NCBI RefSeq assembly: GCF_020532625.1
Contig: NZ_JAJAUY010000053.1
Coordinates: 1 to 37,738 of the forward strand
DNA length: 37,738 bases
Direction: 5' to 3'
Origin: Streptomyces antimicrobicus
Lineage (GTDB): Bacteria > Actinomycetota > Actinomycetes > Streptomycetales > Streptomycetaceae
Made by a program: the position numbers and the translations under genes. Position 1 is the stretch's first letter. Each line of letters starts with the position of its first letter. The notes under the pieces are model-generated. The model did not search any database, was not told the origin of the DNA, and saw nothing but the letters and a program-made list of their open reading frames with translations. This document shows, in pieces, positions 8,625-15,089 of the stretch.

Positions 8625-8670
8625 CGGGCGGCCAGATGTTGCCGCCTCCGAGGGGGCGCCGGACCGTGGT

Positions 8671-8689
8671 CGTGACGGAAGGAGTCACG
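8671..8689 (+). promoter_or_regulatory. Small hairpin presenting the ribosome binding site of the 99-aa gene
   Basis: CGTGAC (8671-8676) and GTCACG (8684-8689) are perfect inverted repeats. The 7-nt loop between them is GGAAGGA, the Shine-Dalgarno core. The hairpin ends one base before ATG 8691. In mRNA this would either present the site in a loop or modulate access to it. Confidence 0.5.
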
Positions 8690-8690
8690 C

Positions 8691-8990
8691 ATGAGAGTCA
8701 TGCTCCGGGCCCACATCGACACCCAGGCCGGCAACGAGGGCCTCAAGAGCGGGGCGCTGCCTCAGACGGTCAAGAAGTTGATGGAGAGGCTGAAGCCGGA
8801 GGCCGCCTATTTCGGTCTGTCGGAGGGCGTGCGCACCTGCTGGATGGTCTTCGACCTGGCGGACAGCTCGCAGCTGCCGCCGATGCTGGAGGACCTGTTC
8901 ATGCAGTTCAACGCGGAGATCGAGGTGGCTCCCGTGATGAACGCCGAGGAGCTGGAGAAGGGGCTGAGCCAGTTGGCCGCGACGCGCTGA
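8691..8990 (+). CDS. Small conserved hypothetical protein (99 aa)
   Basis: I recognise no named family with confidence. The product is small, soluble and mixed alpha/beta: a first strand MRVMLRAHID, an amphipathic helix (TVKKLMERLKPEAAYFG), a central WMVFDLADSS strand, then a helix MLEDLFMQFNAEIEVAPVM. This pattern is compatible with a ferredoxin-like, dimeric alpha-beta-barrel fold. A strong GGAAGGAG ribosome site precedes ATG 8691, within the hairpin described above. A clear 14-bp terminator hairpin follows. The stable translation signals and normal codon use argue that the gene is real. Confidence 0.8.
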   Translation: MRVMLRAHIDTQAGNEGLKSGALPQTVKKLMERLKPEAAYFGLSEGVRTCWMVFDLADSSQLPPMLEDLFMQFNAEIEVAPVMNAEELEKGLSQLAATR

Positions 8991-9011
8991 GCCCTGGGCC
9001 GCGTTCTTCCC

Positions 9012-9044
9012 TACGCCCTCGCCGAGTGGGTCGGCGAGGGCGTA
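9012..9044. terminator. Perfect 14-bp hairpin terminator (bidirectional)
   Basis: TACGCCCTCGCCGA (9012-9025) and its exact complement (9031-9044) flank a 5-nt loop GTGGG, 21 nt after the stop of the 99-aa gene. There is no U-tract, as is usual in Streptomyces. It may also serve the convergent MarR gene. Confidence 0.85.
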
Positions 9045-9088
9045 CGCGTGGGGCGGTGGCCGGGCGGGGGCGGGCGGGTGACCGGGCC

Positions 9089-9140
9089 GGGCGTGCGGGG
9101 CGGGCGTGCGGGCCGGGCGTGCGGGGCGGTGTGCGGGCCG
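9089..9140. repeat. 13-bp tandem repeat (about 4 units)
   Basis: The unit GGGCGTGCGGGGC occurs at 9089-9101, 9102-9114 (one substitution) and 9115-9127. A degenerate fourth copy lies at 9128-9140. It lies in the 3' region between two convergent genes, shortly after the terminator hairpin. The G-runs could form stable single-strand structures. Confidence 0.75.
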
Positions 9141-9171
9141 GTGGCGGGGCCCTCCGGGCCGGTGGCGGCTG

Positions 9172-9645
9172 TCAGGAGGCCGGCGCGGCGGGTTCGTCGG
9201 CCGTGCGGTGCAGGTAGTCGGCGATGACGGCCAGCTCGTCGTCGGAGTACGTGGCCAGGACCGCGCCGAAGGCCTGGCCGGGGGTCTCCCAGGCCTGCGA
9301 GATGCGGTTGCGGGCGTCCGGGGCGAGGGCCACGAGGGAGCGGCGGCGGTCGTGGGGGTCGGCGTGGCGTTCCACGATGCCCGCCTTGACCAGGCGGTCC
9401 ACGAGGCGGGTGGCGGAGCCCGAGGTCAGTCCGGTGAGGCGGGCGATGTCGCCGGTGCTGACCGGATGCGGCTCCATGTCGAGCAGGGCCACGCACTGCA
9501 TGTCGGTGGGGTGCAGGCCCACGCGGTCGGCCATGGCCTGGTTGAACACGGTGTAGTCCGCGTAGTGCCGCTGGCTCTCCATCACCACGCGTGCCATGAG
9601 CTCGGCACGGGTCCACTCACCCGAACGAGGGATATCGGTTGACAT
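9172..9645 (-). CDS. MarR-family transcriptional repressor
   Basis: The 157-aa product has the MarR winged helix: recognition region STGDIARLTGLTSGSATRLVDRL (about 60-85) and wing VERHADPHDRRRSLVAL with the conserved DxRxR pattern. It is flanked by N- and C-terminal dimerisation helices. No redox-sensing cysteine pair is evident (one Cys in DMQCVALL). ATG 9645 is preceded by GGGAGC. It is divergent from the NmrA-like gene at 9754, with a 15-bp palindrome between them. The usual arrangement for this family is repression of itself and of the divergent gene until a small phenolic or similar ligand binds; that is inference here. Confidence 0.92.
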   Translation of the reverse strand: MSTDIPRSGEWTRAELMARVVMESQRHYADYTVFNQAMADRVGLHPTDMQCVALLDMEPHPVSTGDIARLTGLTSGSATRLVDRLVKAGIVERHADPHDRRRSLVALAPDARNRISQAWETPGQAFGAVLATYSDDELAVIADYLHRTADEPAAPAS

Positions 9646-9670
9646 GGGCTGCTCCCAGGCTTCACATTTG

Positions 9671-9711
9671 TCTGCGTGACGCAGATTGTGCGTCGCGAAT
9701 AGTCTGCGTCA
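9671..9711. promoter_or_regulatory. Candidate MarR operator: 15-bp palindrome plus repeated half-site
   Basis: TCTGCGTGACGCAGA (9671-9685) is a perfect palindrome around G9678. The half-site TCTGCGT recurs at 9703-9709, 32 bp further on. Both lie in the divergent promoter region of the MarR and NmrA-like genes, an ideal place for a shared operator. Confidence 0.75.
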
Positions 9712-9753
9712 TGGAGATTGTAGCCCTGGCGCACCGTCCTGGGGGAGCCTTCC

Positions 9754-10575
9754 ATGTCCATCCTCGTCACCGGCGGACGCGGCGCCGTCGCCCGCGGCCT
9801 CACCGCCCTGCTGTCCGAGCGCGGGATCCGCTTCCGTCTCGCGTCGCGCGAGCCGGGCACGCCCGGCGCCGTCCACTGCGACCTCACCGACCCCGCGACC
9901 TTCCCGGCCGCCCTCGACGGCGTCCGGTCGGTCTTCCTCTACGCCGAGGCCGCCGCGATCGACGCCTTCGCCAAGGAGGCCGTCGCCGCGGGCGTCGAGC
10001 ACGTCGTGCTCCTGTCCTCCGCGAGCGTCCTGGCCGAGGACGCCGCAGACAGCCCGCTCGCGGCCTCGCACCTGGCCGTCGAGGAGGCCCTGCTCGCCTC
10101 GCCGCTGACCGTCACCCTGCTGCGCCCCGGCGCCTTCGCCACCAACGCGCGGGGCTGGGCCCACGCGGTGCGGTCCGGCACACCGGTACGCCTTCCGTAC
10201 CCCGGCGCGTACGCCGACCCGGTCCACGAGGCCGATCTCTGCGAGGCCGCCCTCGCCGCGCTCACCGACCCGGCCCTGGCCGGCCGGGCGTACACCCTCA
10301 CCGGGCCGCAGTCGCTGACGTTCGCCGCCCAGCTGGCGATCCTCGGCGGGGCGATCGGGCGGCCGGTGCCGTACGAGTGCGTCACGCCCGAGGAGTGGAA
10401 GACCGGCGTGGAGGGCCATATACCCGGTCCCTACGCCGATGCGCTGCTCGCCTACTGGGCCGCCCACGACGGCCTGCCGGTGGAGATCACCGACGACGTC
10501 CGGCGGCTGACCGGTCACCCGGCCCGGACCTTCCAGTCCTGGGCCGAGGAGCACTCCGCCGCGTTCTCCGCCTGA
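9754..10575 (+). CDS. NmrA-like / atypical SDR NAD(P)-binding protein
   Basis: The 273-aa product starts with a Rossmann motif, ILVTGGRGAVARGL (glycines at 7-14). It then has CDLTDPAT, VVLLSSASVL and LRPGAFATNARGW. The catalytic Tyr-x3-Lys of classical SDRs is not seen, which fits the NmrA/atypical extended SDR group: quinone reductases and redox-sensor-like proteins such as QorB. I infer an NAD(P)H-binding protein, possibly reducing quinones or related electrophiles, which would suit control by the adjacent MarR repressor. ATG 9754 has GGGGGAG upstream. The following hairpin at 10608 probably ends the transcript. Confidence 0.85.
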   Translation: MSILVTGGRGAVARGLTALLSERGIRFRLASREPGTPGAVHCDLTDPATFPAALDGVRSVFLYAEAAAIDAFAKEAVAAGVEHVVLLSSASVLAEDAADSPLAASHLAVEEALLASPLTVTLLRPGAFATNARGWAHAVRSGTPVRLPYPGAYADPVHEADLCEAALAALTDPALAGRAYTLTGPQSLTFAAQLAILGGAIGRPVPYECVTPEEWKTGVEGHIPGPYADALLAYWAAHDGLPVEITDDVRRLTGHPARTFQSWAEEHSAAFSA

Positions 10576-10607
10576 GGCCGCCGGGGGCGGGCCCGGACAA
10601 CGCGAAG

Positions 10608-10633
10608 GGCCCCGGCCCGCGCGAAGCGGGGCC
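10608..10633. terminator. GC-rich hairpin between NmrA-like gene and tRNA-His
   Basis: GGCCCCG (10608-10614) pairs with CGGGGCC (10627-10633) around a 12-nt GC-rich loop. It lies 33 nt after the NmrA-like stop and 16 nt past the 3' end of the convergent tRNA-His gene, so it could end both transcripts. Confidence 0.55.
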
Positions 10634-10648
10634 AGGGCCCTCCAACAG

Positions 10649-10722
10649 GGTGAGTGACGGGACTCGAACCCGCGGCCACCTGGACCACAACCAGGTGCTC
10701 TACCAGCTGAGCTACACCCACC
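10649..10722 (-). tRNA. tRNA-His (anticodon GTG)
   Basis: The reverse strand folds as a full cloverleaf. The acceptor stem is GTGGGTG/CACTCAC with one G-U pair. The D-arm is GCTCAGCTGGTAGAGC, the anticodon stem CACCTGG/CCAGGTG has loop TTGTGGT, and the T-arm contains GTTCGAGTC. The anticodon is GTG. Position 10722 supplies the extra G-1 typical of tRNA-His, opposite discriminator C (10649). The 3' CCA is not fully encoded. Confidence 0.96.
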
Positions 10723-10817
10723 ATGTCCGGTCGGTTTTCCGACCGGCCGAAGAAAAGGGTACAGGGTCGGAGAGGGTGCTCGCTCCCCCCTTTCCCACCA
10801 CCCCCTGCTCCGGGTCG

Positions 10818-11420
10818 CTATTCGGCGGGCAGGACGTGCTTGGCGGCGATGGCCCGGGCGGTGTCCGAGTCGGGTCCGGGCTGCGGCACGAAGACGGCCT
10901 CGCGGTAGTAGCGCAGCTCGGCGATGGACTCCTTGATGTCCGCGAGCGCACGGTGGTTGCCGTTCTTGGGCGGGCTGTTGAAATACGCCCGCGGGTACCA
11001 GCGGCGCGCCAGCTCCTTGATCGAGGAGACGTCCACGATCCGGTAGTGCAGGTAGTTCTCCAGCGTCGGCATGTCCCGCAGCAGGAAGCCGCGGTCGGTG
11101 CCGACCGAGTTCCCGCACAGCGGCGCCTTGCCGGGCTCCTTCACGTGTTCCCGGACATACGCCAGGACCTGGGCCTCGGCGTCGGCCAGGGTGGTTCCGC
11201 CGGCCAGCTCGTCGAGCAGGCCGGAGGCGGTGTGCATCTGGCGCACCACGTCGGGCATGGTCTCCAGCGCGGCGTCCGGCGGGCGGATCACGATGTCCAC
11301 GCCTTCGCCGAGCACGTTGAGCTCCGAGTCGGTGACCAGCGCGGCCACCTCGATAAGTGCGTCGTCCGTCAGCGAGAGCCCGGTCATCTCGCAGTCGATC
11401 CACACCATGCGATCGTTCAT
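10818..11420 (-). CDS. orn: Oligoribonuclease (DEDDh 3'-5' exonuclease)
   Basis: The 200-aa product has the DEDDh exonuclease motifs: Exo I WIDCEMTGL with Asp and Glu, Exo II in LCGNSVGTDRGFL, and Exo III HRALADI with the catalytic His and Asp. Orn degrades 2-5-nt RNA and pGpG, which links RNA turnover and cyclic-di-GMP breakdown, an important developmental signal in Streptomyces. It lies directly downstream of adpA on the same strand, as in S. coelicolor, where ornA follows adpA. ATG 11420 with AAGGTGGG upstream is preferred; an in-frame GTG at 11429 is possible. The 87-nt adpA-orn gap holds a strong hairpin, so orn probably also has its own promoter. Confidence 0.96.
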   Translation of the reverse strand: MNDRMVWIDCEMTGLSLTDDALIEVAALVTDSELNVLGEGVDIVIRPPDAALETMPDVVRQMHTASGLLDELAGGTTLADAEAQVLAYVREHVKEPGKAPLCGNSVGTDRGFLLRDMPTLENYLHYRIVDVSSIKELARRWYPRAYFNSPPKNGNHRALADIKESIAELRYYREAVFVPQPGPDSDTARAIAAKHVLPAE

Positions 11421-11449
11421 GCGTCCCACCTTAGGGGACCCCTACGCAC

Positions 11450-11486
11450 GAGGTCCCCGCCCGGCGGTGGCCGGTACGGGGACCTC
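11450..11486 (-). terminator. Hairpin between adpA and orn
   Basis: GAGGTCCCCG (11450-11459) is exactly complementary to CGGGGACCTC (11477-11486). The loop contains a second inverted repeat, CCGG at 11461-11464 and 11471-11474. It sits 22 nt after the adpA stop and would end or attenuate read-through into orn. Confidence 0.75.
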
Positions 11487-11507
11487 GGGTACTACGCGGT
11501 GCCGCGG

Positions 11508-12674
11508 TTACGCGTGCTCACGCAGGGCACGGCCCGGGGCGTACAGCTCGGTGACCGTCGGACCGGTCGCGGCCAGGGCCGCCGCCGCCCGCTGGGGCTG
11601 CGGAGTGCGCTGGTGCGGGACCGGGTTCCCGGAGATCTCCGGGACGCTGTCGCCCTGCGGGCGGCGCGCCCGGTAGGCGGAGCGGTAGGCCGCCGGGGAG
11701 GACCCCAGCTGCCGCCGGAAGTGCCCGCGCAGGGCGACCGGCGAGCGGAAGCCGCAGCGTCCGGCGACCTCGTCGACCGAGTAGTCGGAGGTCTCCAGCA
11801 GCCGCTGTGCCTGGAGCACCCGCTGGGTGATCAGCCACTGCAGCGGCGCGCTGCCGGTCAGCGAGCGGAAGCGGCGGTCGAAGGTCCGCCGGCTCATGTA
11901 CGCCCGGGCGGCGAGCGTCTCCACGTCGAACTGCTCGTGGAGGTGCTCCAGGGCCCAGGCGACGACCTCGGCCAGCGGGTCGGCGCCGATCTCCTCCGGC
12001 AGCGACCGGTCGAGGTAGCGCTCCTGGCCACCCGTGCGCCGCGGCGGGACGACGAGCCGGCGGGCCAGCGCCCCGGCGGCCTCGCTGCCGTGGTCGGTGC
12101 GCACGATGTGCAGGCACAGGTCGATTCCGGCCGCGGTGCCCGCGGAGGTGAGGACGTCACCGTCGTCCACGAACAGCTCGCGCGGATCGACATGGACGGA
12201 CGGATACCGCTTGGCCAGCGTCGGCGCGTACATCCAGTGCGTCGTCGCGGGCCGCCCGTCGAGCAGACCGGCGGCGGCGAGCACGAAGGCCCCCGTGCAC
12301 AGTCCGACGATCCGGGCGCCCTCCTCGTGCGCCTGACGCAGTGCGTCGAGCGCCTCCGGAGGGGGCGGTGACGTGATCGACCGCCAGGCCGGAACGACGA
12401 CCGTGCCTGCCCGGGCGATCGCCTCCAACCCGTACGGCGCGGTCAGTTCGAGTCCGCCGGTGGTCCTCAGCGGACCGTCCTCACCGGCGCACACGAGCAG
12501 TCGGTAGCGTGGAACTCCCGCGTCCTGCCGGTCAATGCCGAACACGGAGAGTGGAATGGAACTCTCGAAGATCGGACCGCCGCTGAACAGCAGCACCGCG
12601 ACAATTTCCCTGCGGCGGCGCCCCGCGAGCTTCCGGCCGGCGTCCGTGACGACGGCGGTGGAGTCCTGGCTCAT
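11508..12674 (-). CDS. adpA: AdpA (BldH) developmental master regulator
   Basis: The 388-aa product has the two AdpA domains. The N-terminal DJ-1/PfpI-like dimerisation domain (about 24-200) has a nucleophile-elbow-like Cys126 in VGLCTGAF. The AraC/XylS DNA-binding domain (about 234-335) has two helix-turn-helix units, VETLAARAYMSRRTFDRRFR and YSVDEVAGRCGFRSPVALRG. In Streptomyces AdpA activates hundreds of genes for morphological differentiation and secondary metabolism. ATG 12674 has AAGGGGGG about 10 nt upstream. I scanned the whole coding strand and found no TTA leucine codon. Characterised adpA genes carry one in the interdomain linker that makes translation depend on bldA tRNA, so this copy should escape that control. 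orn follows on the same strand. Confidence 0.95.
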   Translation of the reverse strand: MSQDSTAVVTDAGRKLAGRRRREIVAVLLFSGGPIFESSIPLSVFGIDRQDAGVPRYRLLVCAGEDGPLRTTGGLELTAPYGLEAIARAGTVVVPAWRSITSPPPPEALDALRQAHEEGARIVGLCTGAFVLAAAGLLDGRPATTHWMYAPTLAKRYPSVHVDPRELFVDDGDVLTSAGTAAGIDLCLHIVRTDHGSEAAGALARRLVVPPRRTGGQERYLDRSLPEEIGADPLAEVVAWALEHLHEQFDVETLAARAYMSRRTFDRRFRSLTGSAPLQWLITQRVLQAQRLLETSDYSVDEVAGRCGFRSPVALRGHFRRQLGSSPAAYRSAYRARRPQGDSVPEISGNPVPHQRTPQPQRAAAALAATGPTVTELYAPGRALREHA

Positions 12675-13049
12675 GGCGCTAAGCCCCCCTTGGGTGTCGC
12701 GACTCCTTGGTCTGGTCGCACCTGCACGTTTCCCCTCGGCCTTGCACGTGTTCCCCCGCCGTAAATACATGATCGAATCTACTGCGTCGCGTGGTGTCGG
12801 CGTGACAAGTTCAGCACGCACCGCTATGTCGACTTGGCAACTTGGCGAAAAGCATTCGATCAGGAAGCGTTCCACTCCGCGACCTTGGTGGGAAGTGCGC
12901 CTTCCGCCTGTGGCCTGTACGCATAGGGTCGCCGCGGCCCCCCTGAGCTGTCGTCGCTGGTGGTAGTGGGGTCGGGTGGACATTCCGACAACGATTGCCA
13001 CGGATCGCGAAGTTGGCTGAAAACGTGCGGGCGCGGGTGTACGAACCGG
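12675..13049 (-). promoter_or_regulatory. Long adpA upstream/leader region
   Basis: These 375 nt between adpA and the upstream membrane-protein gene contain no convincing gene. The region is less GC-rich than its surroundings, which suits a regulated promoter region; long adpA leaders with several protein sites are known in other species. Visible elements are the spaced direct repeat at 12723-12756 and partial matches to the AdpA consensus (TGGC-A/T-rich) near 12844 and 13014. I cannot assign a transcription start. Confidence 0.6.
12723..12756. repeat. Direct repeat with 20-nt period in the adpA leader
   Basis: TGCACGTTTCCCC (12723-12735) and TGCACGTGTTCCCC (12743-12756) repeat with a 20-nt offset, about two helical turns. 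They lie 49-82 nt upstream of the adpA start codon. Same-face spacing suggests a protein-binding site. Confidence 0.6.
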
Positions 13050-13541
13050 TCAGTCGTGGGGGGAGATCCCGCCGGACCCGTGGCATCCCCGGTGCGCGCC
13101 GGACCCCGTCCGCGAGTGCCGGCCGCGGTGTCCGGAGGCCGGCTGCTCGGCGCCCGCGACCCGCGCGGCGGCCCGTTCGGCCTTCTCGGAGTGGCGCAGC
13201 ATCACCCGGCACGCGGCGGTCACGGCGACCAGGCCGAGCGTCGCCACCGCGGCCCCGCCGAAGGAGGTCCCGTAGACCACCAGCACCACGGGCACGAGCA
13301 GGCAGCTGAATGCCGCCCAGCGGACCACGTCACCCGCAGGGTCGTCCTGCGGACGCCGGCGTGCGGACTGCACGGACGGGTGAACGGGGTGGCGGGCGGC
13401 GTGGTGGCCGGGCGGCGTCGGCTGAGCGGGCTGGCCGGGGTGGACCGGACGACCGGGCACGGTGGGCTCCCTGGGTCTCTTGACCGGTGGGTCGGACGCC
13501 TGGTCCAACGCGGCGCCAGGGGCCGCGGTCACTGCGCGCAC
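13050..13541 (-). CDS. Small membrane protein upstream of adpA
   Basis: The 163-aa product is unrecognised at family level. About 75 residues of Pro/His/Arg-rich, probably disordered N-terminus precede two closely spaced hydrophobic segments (about 76-96, FSCLLVPVVLVVYG; and about 98-115, GAAVATLGLVAVTAACRVML). A basic, Gly/His-rich C-terminal tail follows. It resembles the small membrane proteins seen beside adpA in other streptomycetes; that is inference from position. GTG 13541 is taken as start, with GTG 13532 in frame; neither has a strong ribosome site. Same strand as adpA but 375 nt upstream, so it is not obviously in one operon. Confidence 0.65.
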   Translation of the reverse strand: MRAVTAAPGAALDQASDPPVKRPREPTVPGRPVHPGQPAQPTPPGHHAARHPVHPSVQSARRRPQDDPAGDVVRWAAFSCLLVPVVLVVYGTSFGGAAVATLGLVAVTAACRVMLRHSEKAERAAARVAGAEQPASGHRGRHSRTGSGAHRGCHGSGGISPHD

Positions 13542-13660
13542 GGGTGGCTCGTCACTGCCTGTAGGGGCCAGCGGCCATTGCCAAGGCGGCCCCTCTCATG
13601 CATGCTCCCTGGGACGCTCTCCTAGGGCCACAAGCCCTGTGCAGGACAGGAGTGTCGCCG

Positions 13661-13696
13661 TACCCTGGTGGGTAAAGGCCTGGGAAGATGCTTCCC
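13661..13696. promoter_or_regulatory. Palindrome and hairpin upstream of the universal stress gene
   Basis: TACCC (13661-13665) and GGGTA (13670-13674) form an inverted repeat around TGGT. Eight nt later GGGAAG-ATG-CTTCCC (13682-13696) is a perfect 6-bp hairpin. Both lie 60-95 nt before the start at 13756, where an operator or leader structure would be expected. Confidence 0.4.
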
Positions 13697-13755
13697 GGAC
13701 TCCCGTCCCGTCACCCTCCGTTGCCGAATACTGAGGACTCTTCGCCGAGACACCC

Positions 13756-14286
13756 ATGGCCGGTCACGAATCTCCCGAACCCGCGCACCGCAAGCGCAAG
13801 CGCCTCGCCGACCCCGTGTCGGCCGACCTGCGCGCGGTGGAAGAGGCACGCCATCCGTGCGACCCGGCCTTCCGGCACGGTGTCGTCGTCGGCTTCGACG
13901 GCTCGACCTCCAGTGAACGCGCCCTGGCCTACGCGATCGGCATGGCCCGGCGCTCCGGCTCGGGGCTGATCATCGTGCACGTGGCCAACCGGCTGCCCAC
14001 GACCGTGTGGGCCGGCTGCGAGCCGCCGGTCTTCGTGGACGTGCCGGACCACCGCACCGAGGTCCTCGGGCTGGAGCTGGCCTGCGCCGACTACCTGACC
14101 GAGGTTCCGTGGATCCTCGTGGAGCGCGGCGGGGACATCTGCCACGAGCTGGAGGAGGTCGGCCGCGAATACTCGGCCGACGCCATCGTGGTCGGTTCCA
14201 CTCACGGCCTCGTGGGGCGGATTTTCGGCTCGGTGGCCGGCCGGCTCGCCAAGCGCGCCCAGCGCCCCGTCGTTGTCATTCCGTGA
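13756..14286 (+). CDS. Universal stress protein (UspA family, single domain)
   Basis: The 176-aa product has a basic N-terminal extension of about 40 residues before the Usp fold. That fold starts at VVVGFDGSTSSERAL (conserved Asp in GxDGS) and ends with ADAIVVGSTHGLVGRIFGSV and RAQRPVVVIP. The C-terminal glycine pattern is a near match to the ATP-binding G-x2-G-x9-G(S/T) motif, so nucleotide binding is plausible. The N-terminal extension rich in Lys/Arg is longer than in typical Usp proteins. The ribosome site before ATG 13756 is weak (GAGAC). A role in dormancy or stress physiology is inferred from the family only. Confidence 0.88.
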   Translation: MAGHESPEPAHRKRKRLADPVSADLRAVEEARHPCDPAFRHGVVVGFDGSTSSERALAYAIGMARRSGSGLIIVHVANRLPTTVWAGCEPPVFVDVPDHRTEVLGLELACADYLTEVPWILVERGGDICHELEEVGREYSADAIVVGSTHGLVGRIFGSVAGRLAKRAQRPVVVIP

Positions 14287-14384
14287 CCGGGCGATCGCTA
14301 ATTGTGCGGTTGTGCCCGCATGTGAAGGGTAGATAAATCTCGCTGGGTAGCAGCACAAAACTGCAGATCGAAGGGAGCCCCGCC

Positions 14385-14951
14385 GTGGACAACGACGTCA
14401 CCGCGGGAAGCAAGGCCTCCACGTCGACCCTGGGGCACCTGGCCCTGGGTCTCACCCTTCTCGCGTTCGGAATCGGCCACACCGGAGTGGTCAGCGGGGT
14501 ATCCGCGGCGGATTCCGTTTCCCTCGCCACCTTCGTCGGTGGGATCGCCCTCTTCCTCCTCGGACTCCTGGAGTTCCGCGGCGGCGACGGCTTCAACGGC
14601 ACCGCCTTCGCCGGGCTCGGCGCCTTCTGGTTCACCTGGGCCAGCGGAGCCGGGGACAAGGTCTCCGACCACGCCGCCGGAACGTTTCTGGTGCTCTTCG
14701 CGATGCTCGCGCTGACCCTCGCCGCGAGCGCCGCGAGCGGACTGTTCAGCCAGGGTCTGTACGGGCTGCTCTTCCTGGCCCTCCTGTTGCTGGCGGCAGG
14801 CGCCTTCGTCGACAACGGCGCGCTGGGCAAGGCCGGCGGCTGGGTGGCGGCCGTCACCGGCCTGCTCGCCTGGTACGGCACCACGGCCGCCCTCGCGGGC
14901 TGGCCCATGGCTCTCGGCCGGGCCTCCCGCCGGACGGCCGCGGCGAGCTGA
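14385..14951 (+). CDS. GPR1/FUN34/YaaH-type membrane protein (acetate-transporter family)
   Basis: The 188-aa product has six hydrophobic segments. The stretch FVGGIALFLLGLLEFRGGDGF-NGTAFAGLGAFWFTW closely follows the family pattern (GGxxQxxAGxxEFxxGNTFGxTAFxxYGxFW). The signature first-helix motif NPAPLGL, a substrate-path element in SatP/AceTr channels, is here degenerate (LGHLALGL), so transport of acetate or succinate is uncertain. GTG 14385 follows a good AAGGGAG ribosome site. The gene is about 100 nt after the stress-protein gene on the same strand and ends at a perfect hairpin at 14982. Confidence 0.83.
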   Translation: MDNDVTAGSKASTSTLGHLALGLTLLAFGIGHTGVVSGVSAADSVSLATFVGGIALFLLGLLEFRGGDGFNGTAFAGLGAFWFTWASGAGDKVSDHAAGTFLVLFAMLALTLAASAASGLFSQGLYGLLFLALLLLAAGAFVDNGALGKAGGWVAAVTGLLAWYGTTAALAGWPMALGRASRRTAAAS

Positions 14952-14981
14952 GGCCTTCGGGCACCAACGGGGAAACGGCGA

Positions 14982-15014
14982 CGGCCCCTCGTGCGGTGGA
15001 CGCACGAGGGGCCG
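14982..15014. terminator. Perfect 14-bp hairpin between convergent YaaH-type and glmS genes
   Basis: CGGCCCCTCGTGCG (14982-14995) and its exact complement (15001-15014) flank the loop GTGGA. It is 30 nt after the upstream stop and 76 nt beyond the glmS stop on the other strand, so it can act on both. Confidence 0.9.
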
Positions 15015-15017
15015 CGT

Positions 15018-15082
15018 CGTGCCGGCCGACCGTGCCGGCTGGTCCTGGCGTTTCGGCGTGCCGGTTCGTCGTGCCGGCTGGG
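15018..15082. repeat. 13-bp-period imperfect tandem repeat with CGTGCCGG core
   Basis: CGTGCCGG(C/T) occurs at 15018, 15031, 15057 and 15070. A degraded unit sits at the expected intermediate position 15044, so five units share a 13-nt period. The array fills the space between the hairpin and the glmS stop codon. Confidence 0.7.
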
Positions 15083-15089
15083 CGCCCGA

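Noticed and set aside
10487..10724. Short minus-strand ORFs over the tRNA-His
   Set aside because: These are the well-known spurious translations of tRNA genes.
12675..13001. N-terminal extension of AdpA to 497 aa
   Set aside because: The upstream frame is simply open; ATG 12674 has the good AAGGGGGG ribosome site and gives the usual AdpA length.
12840..13025. AdpA autoregulatory sites in its own leader
   Set aside because: TGGCGAAAAG and TGGCTGAAAA each deviate from the TGGCSNGWWY consensus at two or more positions, so they are not called as sites.
14300..14384. SigB-type promoter before the YaaH-type gene (GTTGTG...GGGTAG)
   Set aside because: The spacer is about 12 nt, too short for the GTTTNN-N14-16-GGGTAY pattern.
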